Positions 1 to 4,948 of a stretch of DNA of 5,973 bases are shown in pieces. The stretch spans positions 1-5,973 of the forward strand of contig JALVPA010000075.1 of assembly GCA_027026055.1 (NCBI GenBank). Reading direction: 5' to 3'. The notes under the pieces are model-generated. The model had not been told where the DNA came from, did no database searches, and saw nothing but the letters and a program-made list of their open reading frames with translations. Position 1 is the first letter of the stretch, and each line of letters begins with the position of its first letter. Source of the stretch: Campylobacteraceae bacterium. GTDB taxonomy: Bacteria > Campylobacterota > Campylobacteria > Campylobacterales > Sulfurovaceae. Both the position numbers and the translations under genes were made by a program.

Positions 1-44
1 TCACTCGTCACTTGAAAGGCAAATGCCTTTCAAGTGACGAGTGA
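1..44. repeat. Perfect 20-bp inverted repeat with 4-base loop
   Basis: Bases 1-20 (TCACTCGTCACTTGAAAGGC) are the exact reverse complement of bases 25-44, with AAAT between them. The left arm reaches the window edge, so the true arm may be longer. The outer part of each arm is built from the heptad repeat described at 33-60; the inner part (TTGAAAGGC) is not heptad sequence. No T-run follows on either strand, so it does not look like an ordinary rho-independent terminator. On the minus strand it places TGA stops in all three frames, which ends the MurD reading frame. A fold-back artefact at a contig end is a possible alternative. Confidence 0.9.
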
Positions 45-406
45 CGAGTGATGAGTGAAGCGTTGTTCTGAGTGCCCAAAAAAAAGTCGTATTCGCTTAG
101 AAGATGTTTGGCACTTCGGATAAGGGGATGGTGAGGCGGCAAGCTGGGAGTGGTGATCTCCAATTCGCTTTTGTTGGGATCGAAATAGGACGACGGATAG
201 ATGCGGTTTCCCGCTTCGTCGGTATAAGGCGAAGTACAATTGTCGTCGTAAAACGTACAGCCGCCGCCGAGACGTTTGGCAATTGCGCGGGTGGTCAAAC
301 CGTAACCAAACAACGCAATATGTTGTTTGGTTAGTGAAGAGTGAAGGGTGAAGGGTGAAGGATTTCGGTTGCCATGGCTATTCGACTTTTTAAAACTGTT
401 TTTCAT
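8..406 (-). CDS. murD: MurD (UDP-MurNAc-L-Ala--D-Glu ligase), N-terminal domain only; gene broken
   Basis: MurD is the cytoplasmic ligase that adds D-glutamate to UDP-MurNAc-L-alanine in peptidoglycan synthesis. Residues about 30-109 of this 132-residue frame match the N-terminal nucleotide-sugar-binding domain: a glycine-rich FGYGLTTRAIAKRL start, then TFYDDN, YTDEAGNRIYPSS and TTPSLPPHHPLI, ending in SEYDFF. The ATP-binding P-loop (GTNGKTT) and the ligase domains expected next are absent. The frame instead enters heptad repeat and stops at 8-10; the other two frames stop at 30-32 and 1-3. The first 29 residues are also foreign: a short leader, then heptad-encoded SPFTLHSSL. The ATG at 406 overlaps the stop of the four-helix-bundle gene by an ATGA, so translation could be coupled. 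An eight-base A/T run at 78-85 could hide a frameshift, but no frame stays open. It is either a pseudogene, a split gene whose remainder lies left of the window, or an assembly break. Confidence 0.8.
   Translation of the reverse strand: MKNSFKKSNSHGNRNPSPFTLHSSLTKQHIALFGYGLTTRAIAKRLGGGCTFYDDNCTSPYTDEAGNRIYPSSYFDPNKSELEITTPSLPPHHPLIRSAKHLLSEYDFFLGTQNNASLITRHSSLERHLPFK
33..60 (+). repeat. Heptad array, four units of AGTGAxG
   Basis: There are four uninterrupted seven-base units: AGTGACG, AGTGACG, AGTGATG and AGTGAAG. The first two lie within or overlap the right arm of the palindrome at 1-44. The same unit family recurs at 333-360, 801-821, 4824-4837 and 4900-4935. Read on the minus strand it encodes the last residues of the broken MurD frame (HSSL-type peptide). 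Confidence 0.9.
303..333. repeat. Perfect 12-bp inverted repeat at the murD/heptad junction
   Basis: TAACCAAACAAC (303-314) is the reverse complement of GTTGTTTGGTTA (322-333), with a seven-base loop GCAATAT. The left arm is genuine murD coding sequence (the ALFGY region on the minus strand). The right arm is an inverted copy of it that ends on the first base of the heptad array at 333. It therefore looks like host sequence duplicated head to head at the insertion point. No T-run follows. Confidence 0.9.
333..360 (+). repeat. Heptad array, left inverted end of the four-helix-bundle element
   Basis: There are four exact seven-base units: AGTGAAG, AGTGAAG, GGTGAAG and GGTGAAG. Bases 333-353 pair with the reverse complement of 801-821 at 19 of 21 positions, so the two arrays form inverted ends around the four-helix-bundle gene. 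Two bases inside the last unit begins TTTCGGTT (363-370), which recurs at the same spacing at 4840-4847. The array is read through in the murD frame as the peptide SPFTLHSSL. Confidence 0.9.
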
Positions 407-753
407 CTCATATTCTCTTTTGAAGTTATAATACTTGACGATAGCATCTTGATAATGCTATCTACATCGGTTATCATATGTTTTGCCGACGAGACCTCCA
501 AGTATCCACAATCTCTTAGCAACCTAAGCCAATATTTTGTTTCGTTGGCTTCTTTTAGTGAAATAGACAATTTGTTAATGAAATCAAGTTTGGATTGAGC
601 ATATTGGCTTTCGGCAATTAAAGCTCCAATTGCAGTACCTGAGCGTAACAATTGTTTACTAATAGTAAATTCTTTCTTTTGATTTTGAAGAAATTCGACA
701 CTCTTGACTATTCTTATAGCAAAAGCGTAACTCTTGCCGGCAAGAATACTCAT
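403..753 (-). CDS. Four-helix-bundle protein (23S rRNA intervening-sequence / S23 family)
   Basis: The 116-residue protein matches the small four-helix-bundle family first known from intervening sequences in bacterial 23S rRNA, which also includes the Avd accessory protein of diversity-generating retroelements. Visible family features are KSYAFAIRIVKSVEFLQ (7-23), the core SKQLLRSGTAIGALIAES (32-49), the helix from DFINKL through KEANETKYWLRLL (58-79), and a final helix ending in SKEN. There is no signal peptide or membrane segment. No enzymatic role is known for the family; nucleic-acid binding is inferred from its relatives. I chose ATG at 753 because GAGGAAGG (plus-strand complement around 759-766) lies just upstream; a TTG at 774 would add seven residues. 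The stop overlaps the murD start as ATGA. Base composition is low: two hand-counted 60-base lines (421-480, 541-600) are 32% GC, against 57% for a line inside mraY (1561-1620), which suggests transfer. Confidence 0.9.
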   Translation of the reverse strand: MSILAGKSYAFAIRIVKSVEFLQNQKKEFTISKQLLRSGTAIGALIAESQYAQSKLDFINKLSISLKEANETKYWLRLLRDCGYLEVSSAKHMITDVDSIIKMLSSSIITSKENMR

Positions 754-800
754 AGTGCCCTTCCTCGCGAACAATCTTTCTTAAAAAGCATACCGTATCT

Positions 801-821
801 CTTCACTCTTCATTCTTCACT
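801..821 (-). repeat. Heptad array, right inverted end of the four-helix-bundle element
   Basis: Three seven-base units, CTTCACT, CTTCATT and CTTCACT, lie nine bases beyond the mraY stop. They are inverted relative to 333-353 and match it at 19 of 21 positions. In the leftward transcript, the two ends could fold into a long stem enclosing the four-helix-bundle gene. Confidence 0.88.
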
Positions 822-830
822 CATCCGTTG

Positions 831-1889
831 TTATCTAAACTTAAACGAGATCAACGCCAAGATATTGGCGATAAAGGCGATCATCCAAAAGCGTACGATG
901 ATTTTGTTTTCGGGCCACCCTTTGAGTTCGAAGTGATGATGAATAGGCGCCATTTTGAAGACCCGTTTTTGACGGATTTTAAAGCTGCCTACTTGCAAGA
1001 TCACCGAAACGGTTTCGATCACGAAAATAATACCTATCAAAACAAGCAAAATTTCGCTCTTTGCCAAGATCGCCAGATAAGCAAGAAAACCGCCGATTGC
1101 CAATGAACCCGTATCGCCCATAAAGACTTCGGCGGGGTAGGCGTTGTACCACAAAAACCCCATCAGCCCTCCCGCCAGTGCCGCGGCGAGAATGGTTACT
1201 TCTCCCACTCCTTTGATATTGGGAATAAGCAGATAGTGGCTGAAGATGGCGTGTCCCGTCGCATAAACGATCGTACCCAAACTAAAAAGAGCGATGATGC
1301 TCGGAACGGTCGCCAATCCGTCGAGACCGTCGGTGAGATTGACCGCATTGGTGGTCGCCAAAAAAACGACGATCCAAAAAGGAACGGCGAAAAGCCCCAT
1401 GTCAAAAAGCGGATATTTGTAAAAAGGAATGTAAAAGTTCGTCGGAAAACCGCGATAGAGCAGTATCCCCGTAGCTACGGCGGCGATAACGGCCAATAGT
1501 CCCATTTTGCCGCGTGCACTAAGACCTTCGTCGTTTTTGCCCGAAAGAATCTTTCCCAAATCGTCTTGTAGCCCGACCGCACCGAATCCGAGAAGCGTAA
1601 GTAGTCCCGCCCATACGTAAACGTTGTTCCATTTGACGGTAAGCAATGCGGCAATTGCCGTGGCGACCAAAAAGACGGCGCCGCCCATTGTCGGCGTATG
1701 GCGTTTGCCTTCGTGTGCGGTAACGTATTTGTTGATGGGTTGATTGGCCTTTTTGGCTTGAGCCCATCGAATATAGCGCGGCATTGCGAGTATCGTTATG
1801 GCAAAAGCGAATAAAAAAGCAAACCCCGCACGTACGGAGATGTACCCGAAAAGATTGATGTCGAAATAGTGATAAAGCATATATAACAT
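831..1889 (-). CDS. mraY: MraY, phospho-MurNAc-pentapeptide transferase
   Basis: This integral membrane enzyme transfers phospho-MurNAc-pentapeptide from UDP to undecaprenyl phosphate, giving lipid I, the first membrane step of peptidoglycan synthesis. With ATG at 1889 the protein has 352 residues, close to the usual family length. Signature motifs are HEGKRHTPTMGG (59-70), the Mg-binding DDLGK (Asp109-Asp110), NAVNLTDGLDGLA (181-193), FMGDTGS with Asp259 (256-262) and the MAPIHHHFE block (313-321). About ten hydrophobic membrane helices are apparent. A TTG at 1901 would add four residues; MLYMLYHYFD as the start fits relatives better. No clear Shine-Dalgarno precedes either choice. The gene is divergent from gpmI and heads a leftward unit that now runs into the inserted four-helix-bundle gene and truncated murD. 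The sequence shows no missing residues. Confidence 0.96.
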   Translation of the reverse strand: MLYMLYHYFDINLFGYISVRAGFAFLFAFAITILAMPRYIRWAQAKKANQPINKYVTAHEGKRHTPTMGGAVFLVATAIAALLTVKWNNVYVWAGLLTLLGFGAVGLQDDLGKILSGKNDEGLSARGKMGLLAVIAAVATGILLYRGFPTNFYIPFYKYPLFDMGLFAVPFWIVVFLATTNAVNLTDGLDGLATVPSIIALFSLGTIVYATGHAIFSHYLLIPNIKGVGEVTILAAALAGGLMGFLWYNAYPAEVFMGDTGSLAIGGFLAYLAILAKSEILLVLIGIIFVIETVSVILQVGSFKIRQKRVFKMAPIHHHFELKGWPENKIIVRFWMIAFIANILALISFKFR

Positions 1890-2112
1890 GGCGATAGACA
1901 ACTTTCGCGATTTAGGTTTAAGAAAGTTTATTTTACTATGATTTCATTAAAAAATTTTTCCGTTCGAGCGTGCTTTGAAACGAACCGTCTTCAAAACGGC
2001 GATTCGGAGAAAAATCGAACGAAAAAAGAGAAAAGCGATACGTTTTTTGTGTTTGTAAAAGCGCAAAAAATCATTCGAATGTTACAGCGGTTTCAAGAAT
2101 ATCGACAAAGGT
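1890..2112. promoter_or_regulatory. Divergent intergenic region, mraY and gpmI promoters expected
   Basis: About 220 AT-rich bases separate the divergent mraY and gpmI starts, so both leftward and rightward promoters should lie here. For mraY, TAAAAT on the minus strand (1930-1935) with an A/T-rich stretch just upstream (1945-1960) is a plausible -10 of the Campylobacterota kind, which often lacks a -35 box. For gpmI I see no convincing -10. Short inverted repeats TTTGAA/TTCAAA (1974-1979, 1990-1995) and CCGT/ACGG (1985-1988, 1996-1999) overlap each other and could be operator-like, but this is weak. No gene or heptad array is present. Confidence 0.35.
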
Positions 2113-3609
2113 ATGAAAAGAGAAATGGAAAAGAAGATACAAAAAACGATTTTGATTATCACGGACGGTATCGGCTACAAACCCGATAGCAAATGCAACG
2201 CTTTCGCCGATGCGAAAAAGCCTACCTACGATAGATTGGAGAATGTTCCTAAAGCATTGATCGCCACTTACGGTTTGAGTGTGGGGTTGCCCGAAGGACA
2301 GATGGGTAATTCCGAGGTGGGGCATATGACGATAGGCAGCGGTCGCGTGCTCTATCAGGATTTGGTGAAGATCTCTTTGGCGATAGAAGAGGGAAGCATC
2401 GCGAAAAACGAAGCGCTTAACCGTACGCTGGAAGCGGGTAACGACGTGCATCTGATCGGTTTGATGAGCGACGGCGGGGTGCATTCGCATATCGCACATA
2501 CGATAGGGTTGGCGAAGTTGGCGAAAGCGCGCGGTAAAAAGGTCTTTTTACATTTGATTACAGACGGTCGAGACGTCAGCCCTACATCTGCGAAAACTTA
2601 TTTGGCGCAAATCGAAGCGATTTGCGACGAAAATATTTCTATTGCGACATTGGGTGGACGCTTTTATACGATGGATCGCGACAATCGCTGGGAACGTGTG
2701 GAAAAAGGATATCGCGCCATCGTCGAAGCGACGCCGAAAACCGATTTGAGTCCCGAAGCTTATATAGACGAGAGCTATGCCAAGGGTATTACCGACGAGT
2801 TTATCGAACCCGTGGCGTTTTCGGGATACGAAGGGATGCGCGAAAACGACGCCGTGATTGTCACCAACTTTAGAGCCGACAGGGTGCGTGAGATCGTGAC
2901 GGCGTTGGGTGATCCCGATTTCGACAAATTCGAGCGTCGTTACGTTCCGCTTCGTATTGCGACGATGACACAATACGACGCAAATTTTCCCTATCCGGTA
3001 CTTTTTGCGAAAGAGACGCCGAAAAACACGTTGGCGGAAGTGATTTCGCGCGCGGGATTGCGACAACTGCATACGGCGGAAACCGAAAAGTACGCGCATG
3101 TGACTTTCTTTTTCAACGGCGGTACGGAAGCGCCGGTAGAAGGCGAAAGCCGCGTGTTGATTCCCAGTCCCGATGTTAAGACATACGATATGAAGCCGGA
3201 GATGAGCGCTCCGGAGGTGGGAGAAACGGTACGCAAAGCGATGGATGAGGCGTACGATTTTATCGTCGTCAATTTCGCCAACGGCGATATGGTAGGCCAT
3301 ACGGGCAATTACGAAGCGGCGAAAAAAGCGGTCGAAGCGGTTGACAAGGAGCTTGGAAAAATTATCGAAAAGGCCGAAGAGAGGGATTATGCGATCGTAT
3401 TGACTTCCGACCACGGAAACTGCGAAGAGATGTGCGACGGCGAAGGGCATGTCTTGACCAACCATACGGTAGGAGACGTATGGTGTTACGTTTTGGCGAA
3501 AGGAGTCGATCGTGTCAAAAGCGGCGGCGGACTGAACAATGTCGCACCTACGGTCTTAAAGCTGATGGGCTTGCCGATACCCGATGAGATGGACGAACCG
3601 CTCGTTTAA
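2113..3609 (+). CDS. gpmI: GpmI, cofactor-independent phosphoglycerate mutase
   Basis: The enzyme interconverts 3- and 2-phosphoglycerate in lower glycolysis and gluconeogenesis without 2,3-bisphosphoglycerate, using two metal ions (typically Mn). It belongs to the alkaline phosphatase superfamily and is cytoplasmic. At 498 residues it is full length. Visible motifs are TDG (Asp18), the phosphorylated serine in GNSEVGH (Ser67), the substrate-binding SDGGVHSH (119-126), DGRD (151-154), GRFYTMDRDNRWERV (182-196) and FRADRVR (253-259), the metal-binding GDMVGH (Asp392, His396), SDHGN (Asp433, His434) and NHTVGD (His451). The start at 2113 has a modest AAAGG upstream; ATG at 2125 is possible and would shorten it by four residues. 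A weak stem-loop plus T-run follows the stop. Confidence 0.96.
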   Translation: MKREMEKKIQKTILIITDGIGYKPDSKCNAFADAKKPTYDRLENVPKALIATYGLSVGLPEGQMGNSEVGHMTIGSGRVLYQDLVKISLAIEEGSIAKNEALNRTLEAGNDVHLIGLMSDGGVHSHIAHTIGLAKLAKARGKKVFLHLITDGRDVSPTSAKTYLAQIEAICDENISIATLGGRFYTMDRDNRWERVEKGYRAIVEATPKTDLSPEAYIDESYAKGITDEFIEPVAFSGYEGMRENDAVIVTNFRADRVREIVTALGDPDFDKFERRYVPLRIATMTQYDANFPYPVLFAKETPKNTLAEVISRAGLRQLHTAETEKYAHVTFFFNGGTEAPVEGESRVLIPSPDVKTYDMKPEMSAPEVGETVRKAMDEAYDFIVVNFANGDMVGHTGNYEAAKKAVEAVDKELGKIIEKAEERDYAIVLTSDHGNCEEMCDGEGHVLTNHTVGDVWCYVLAKGVDRVKSGGGLNNVAPTVLKLMGLPIPDEMDEPLV

Positions 3610-3614
3610 TCGTA

Positions 3615-3639
3615 ACGTTTTCAAAAACGTCGATTTTTT
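3615..3639 (+). terminator. Weak stem-loop and T-run after gpmI
   Basis: ACGTTTT (3615-3621) and AAAACGT (3624-3630) are reverse complements separated by two bases, and six Ts follow at 3634-3639. With a four-base loop the stem would be six pairs and low in GC, so termination would be inefficient. The stem also overlaps the region where a -35 would lie for the promoter at 3642-3647, so it could equally be an operator. Confidence is low. Confidence 0.3.
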
Positions 3640-3647
3640 GTTACAAT
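3619..3647 (+). promoter_or_regulatory. Candidate promoter for the terB-like gene and fabG
   Basis: TACAAT at 3642-3647 matches five of six bases of the standard -10 box and is preceded by a T-run, as is common in Campylobacterota. The sequence 17 bases upstream (TTTCAA, 3619-3624) is a poor -35. Transcription would start near 3654, about 30 bases ahead of the ATG at 3683. Confidence 0.45.
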
Positions 3648-3682
3648 GATGCGGTGATCTTTTTACGAAAGTGAGGCCGAAG

Positions 3683-4021
3683 ATGGACAAACGTATCAAA
3701 GAATCGGTCGGTGTGTTGTTGGCGCATATCATCAAAATCGATAACAGAGAGATAGAGAAAGAGGCGCCGCTCTTTTGCAAAATTATGGGTGAAGATTTCG
3801 GTTGTAGCGAAGAGGAAGCGAAACGTATTTTGGAGAAAGCTATGGAAAGCGACGACAATCTCGACGATCATATCGAGATAATCAATCGCGCGCTTTGCGA
3901 AGACAAACTTTCCAAATACCATCTTCTCGAACAGCTCAATCATATCATCTATTCTGATCGTATCGGCGAGGAAGATTACAAGATATTCGAAAAGGTAAAA
4001 GAGCGCCTTTTTTCGTGTTAA
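3683..4021 (+). CDS. TerB/DjlA-like small helical protein
   Basis: The 112-residue acidic, all-helical protein has no signal peptide or membrane segment. The repeated pattern of helix, then an acidic 'D-x-x-I-x-x-E-E' loop, resembles the TerB/DjlA N-terminal fold: LLAHIIKIDNREIEKEAPLF (12-31), then FGCSEEEAKRIL (39-50), an aspartate-rich segment (57-63), and a second half, LLEQLNHIIYSDRIGEEDYK (81-100). TerB-like proteins are often metal-binding or membrane-stress associated, but a specific job cannot be read here. I chose ATG at 3683 because GAGG (3673-3676) lies six bases upstream; a GTG at 3671 has no ribosome site. It ends 22 bases before fabG and is probably co-transcribed with it. The family call is from pattern recognition, not a search. 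Confidence 0.7.
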   Translation: MDKRIKESVGVLLAHIIKIDNREIEKEAPLFCKIMGEDFGCSEEEAKRILEKAMESDDNLDDHIEIINRALCEDKLSKYHLLEQLNHIIYSDRIGEEDYKIFEKVKERLFSC

Positions 4022-4043
4022 ATTTCAAGAAAGGATAGAACGG

Positions 4044-4787
4044 ATGAAATTTTCTGGTGAAAACGTATTGGTGACGGGAGCGAGCCGCGGAATCGGCGCG
4101 CAGATAGCAAAAACGTTGGCGGCGGAAGGGCTAAAAGTCTGGATCAACTACCGTAGCGGCGAAGCGGAAGCGACGGCGGTCAAAGCACAGATCGAGGCGG
4201 CGGGAGGCAAAGCCGACATTATCGGTTTCGACGTAAGCGACGAAGCGGCGTTCGTCGATGCGATCAAAAAAATCGTAACCGAAGACGGGGCGCTGAGTTA
4301 TTTGGTCAACAATGCGGGTATCACCAAAGACGGATTGGCGATGCGTATGAAAACGGAGCAGTTTATGGCGGTCATCGAAGCCAACCTCAAATCGGCGTTT
4401 ATCGGGTGTCGCGAAGCGCTTAAAGTGATGGGCAAAAAACGTTTCGGTGCGGTGGTCAATATCGCTTCTATCGTCGGCGAAACGGGCAATGCGGGGCAAA
4501 CCAACTATAGTGCCAGCAAAGGCGGCATGATTGCGATGACCAAAAGTTTCGCCCTCGAAGCGGCACCGAGAGGGATTCGCTACAATACCGTTACGCCGGG
4601 CTTTATCGCCACCGATATGACGGAGGTGCTCAAACCCGAAATCAAAGAGAGTTTCGAAGCAAAGATTCCCTTGGCGCGCTTCGGCGAGCCGCGCGAAGTA
4701 GCCGAAGCCGTTGCGTTTTTGCTCTCCGATCATGCGTCGTATATCACCGGCGAAACCCTCAAAGTCAACGGCGGGATGTACATGTAA
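4044..4787 (+). CDS. fabG: FabG, 3-oxoacyl-[acyl-carrier-protein] reductase
   Basis: This NADPH-dependent short-chain dehydrogenase reduces 3-oxoacyl-ACP to 3-hydroxyacyl-ACP in the elongation cycle of type II fatty acid synthesis. The 247-residue length is standard. Visible features are the cofactor-binding TGASRGIG (11-18), NNAG (89-92), and the catalytic tetrad Asn114, Ser142, Tyr155 and Lys159 (in NIASIVGETG and YSASKGG), followed by PG (185-186) and the C-terminal ITGETLKVNGGMYM. AAAGGA (4030-4035) is a good ribosome site eight bases before the ATG. The last codons and stop lie inside a perfect inverted repeat (4779-4810). Acyl carrier protein, fabG's usual functional partner, is not encoded in the window. 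Confidence 0.96.
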   Translation: MKFSGENVLVTGASRGIGAQIAKTLAAEGLKVWINYRSGEAEATAVKAQIEAAGGKADIIGFDVSDEAAFVDAIKKIVTEDGALSYLVNNAGITKDGLAMRMKTEQFMAVIEANLKSAFIGCREALKVMGKKRFGAVVNIASIVGETGNAGQTNYSASKGGMIAMTKSFALEAAPRGIRYNTVTPGFIATDMTEVLKPEIKESFEAKIPLARFGEPREVAEAVAFLLSDHASYITGETLKVNGGMYM

Positions 4788-4810
4788 TGCCGTGTGCGGC
4801 ATTACATGTA
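4779..4810 (+). repeat. Perfect 14-bp inverted repeat spanning the fabG stop
   Basis: TACATGTAATGCCG (4779-4792) and CGGCATTACATGTA (4797-4810) are exact reverse complements with loop TGTG. The left arm contains the last fabG codons and the TAA stop. The right arm is an inverted copy lying 13 bases before the first heptad at 4824. The stem could protect or terminate the fabG transcript, but no T-run follows. It resembles the repeat at 303-333, where host coding sequence is likewise copied head to head beside a heptad array. Confidence 0.88.
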
Positions 4811-4823
4811 ACGAAGAGAGAAT

Positions 4824-4935
4824 CATGAAGAGTGAAGCGTTTCGGTTTGCATCGCGTTGCGCTTTTGCTTATAGAAGTTTACTCTTAGAACGAACTTACG
4901 CCAACTCTTTACTCTTCGCTCATCACTTTTCATTC
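4824..4935. mobile_element. Candidate gene-less (non-autonomous) copy of the heptad element
   Basis: The left end is CATGAAG, AGTGAAG (4824-4837). The right end is a row of degenerate inverted units (4901-4935: CCAACTC, TTTACTC, TTCGCTC, ATCACTT, TTCATTC). Two bases inside the left heptads lies TTTCGGTT (4840-4847), the same motif at the same distance as at 363-370. Across the next 20 bases about half the positions also agree (CAT, GC, CG and TTT blocks). About 60 bases of interior hold no four-helix-bundle gene. A 44-codon open frame (4825-4959) runs through it and overlaps the response-regulator start, but I do not regard it as a supported gene. Confidence 0.55.
4847..4875 (+). promoter_or_regulatory. 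Possible promoter for the response-regulator operon inside the element
   Basis: TTGCAT (4847-4852), 17 bases, then TATAGA (4870-4875) is a loose match to a sigma-70 promoter, placed about 70 bases before the response-regulator start. It lies wholly within the heptad-bounded segment, so the insertion may have supplied it. The -35 match is only three of six, hence low confidence. Confidence 0.25.
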
Positions 4936-4938
4936 GCC

Positions 4939-4943
4939 GGAGG
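4939..4943 (+). promoter_or_regulatory. Ribosome binding site fixing a GTG start
   Basis: GGAGG lies five bases before the GTG at 4949 and selects it as the response-regulator start. The site lies in a small CGCC-GGA-GGCG stem (4935-4945) that begins on the last heptad base, so folding could partly mask it. Confidence 0.7.
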
Positions 4944-4948
4944 CGTTT

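Larger units (their letters stand above)
333..821 (-). mobile_element. Candidate mobile element: four-helix-bundle gene between inverted heptad arrays
   Basis: An AT-rich segment of about 490 bp carrying a single gene sits between mraY and the MurD N-terminal domain, two genes that are normally adjacent in Campylobacterota. Its ends are inverted heptad arrays (333-360 and 801-821). The left inner flank (TTTCGGTT, then CAT-GC at 374-378) resembles the inner flank of a second, gene-less copy at 4824-4935. GTTGTT occurs just outside both ends (322-327 and 827-832) and could be a short target duplication. No transposase, recombinase or reverse transcriptase is encoded. Mobility is inferred from the repeated structure, not shown. 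An inverted heptad pair produced by local rearrangement is the alternative. Confidence 0.55.

Noticed and set aside
1..60. CRISPR array
   Set aside because: The units are contiguous seven-base repeats with no spacers of CRISPR length and no cas genes nearby.
333..821. Complete diversity-generating retroelement
   Set aside because: Only the Avd-like fold and hairpins are reminiscent. No reverse transcriptase, template repeat or variable repeat is present in the window.
855..870. Inverted repeat CGCCAA-GATA-TTGGCG near the mraY 3' end
   Set aside because: It is only six pairs, lies within conserved coding sequence (ANILALISF region), and has no T-run, so it is probably coincidental.
2548..3465. 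305-residue open frame on the minus strand opposite gpmI
   Set aside because: It is a shadow of gpmI, rich in Arg, His and Phe as expected from antisense reading, while gpmI has complete catalytic motifs.
4779..4810. Rho-independent terminator of fabG
   Set aside because: The stem is strong but is followed by ACGAAGAG rather than a T-run, and it belongs to the pattern of host-copy hairpins beside heptads.
4131..4826. 231-residue open frame on the minus strand opposite fabG
   Set aside because: It is a shadow of fabG with the same antisense composition and no recognisable motif.
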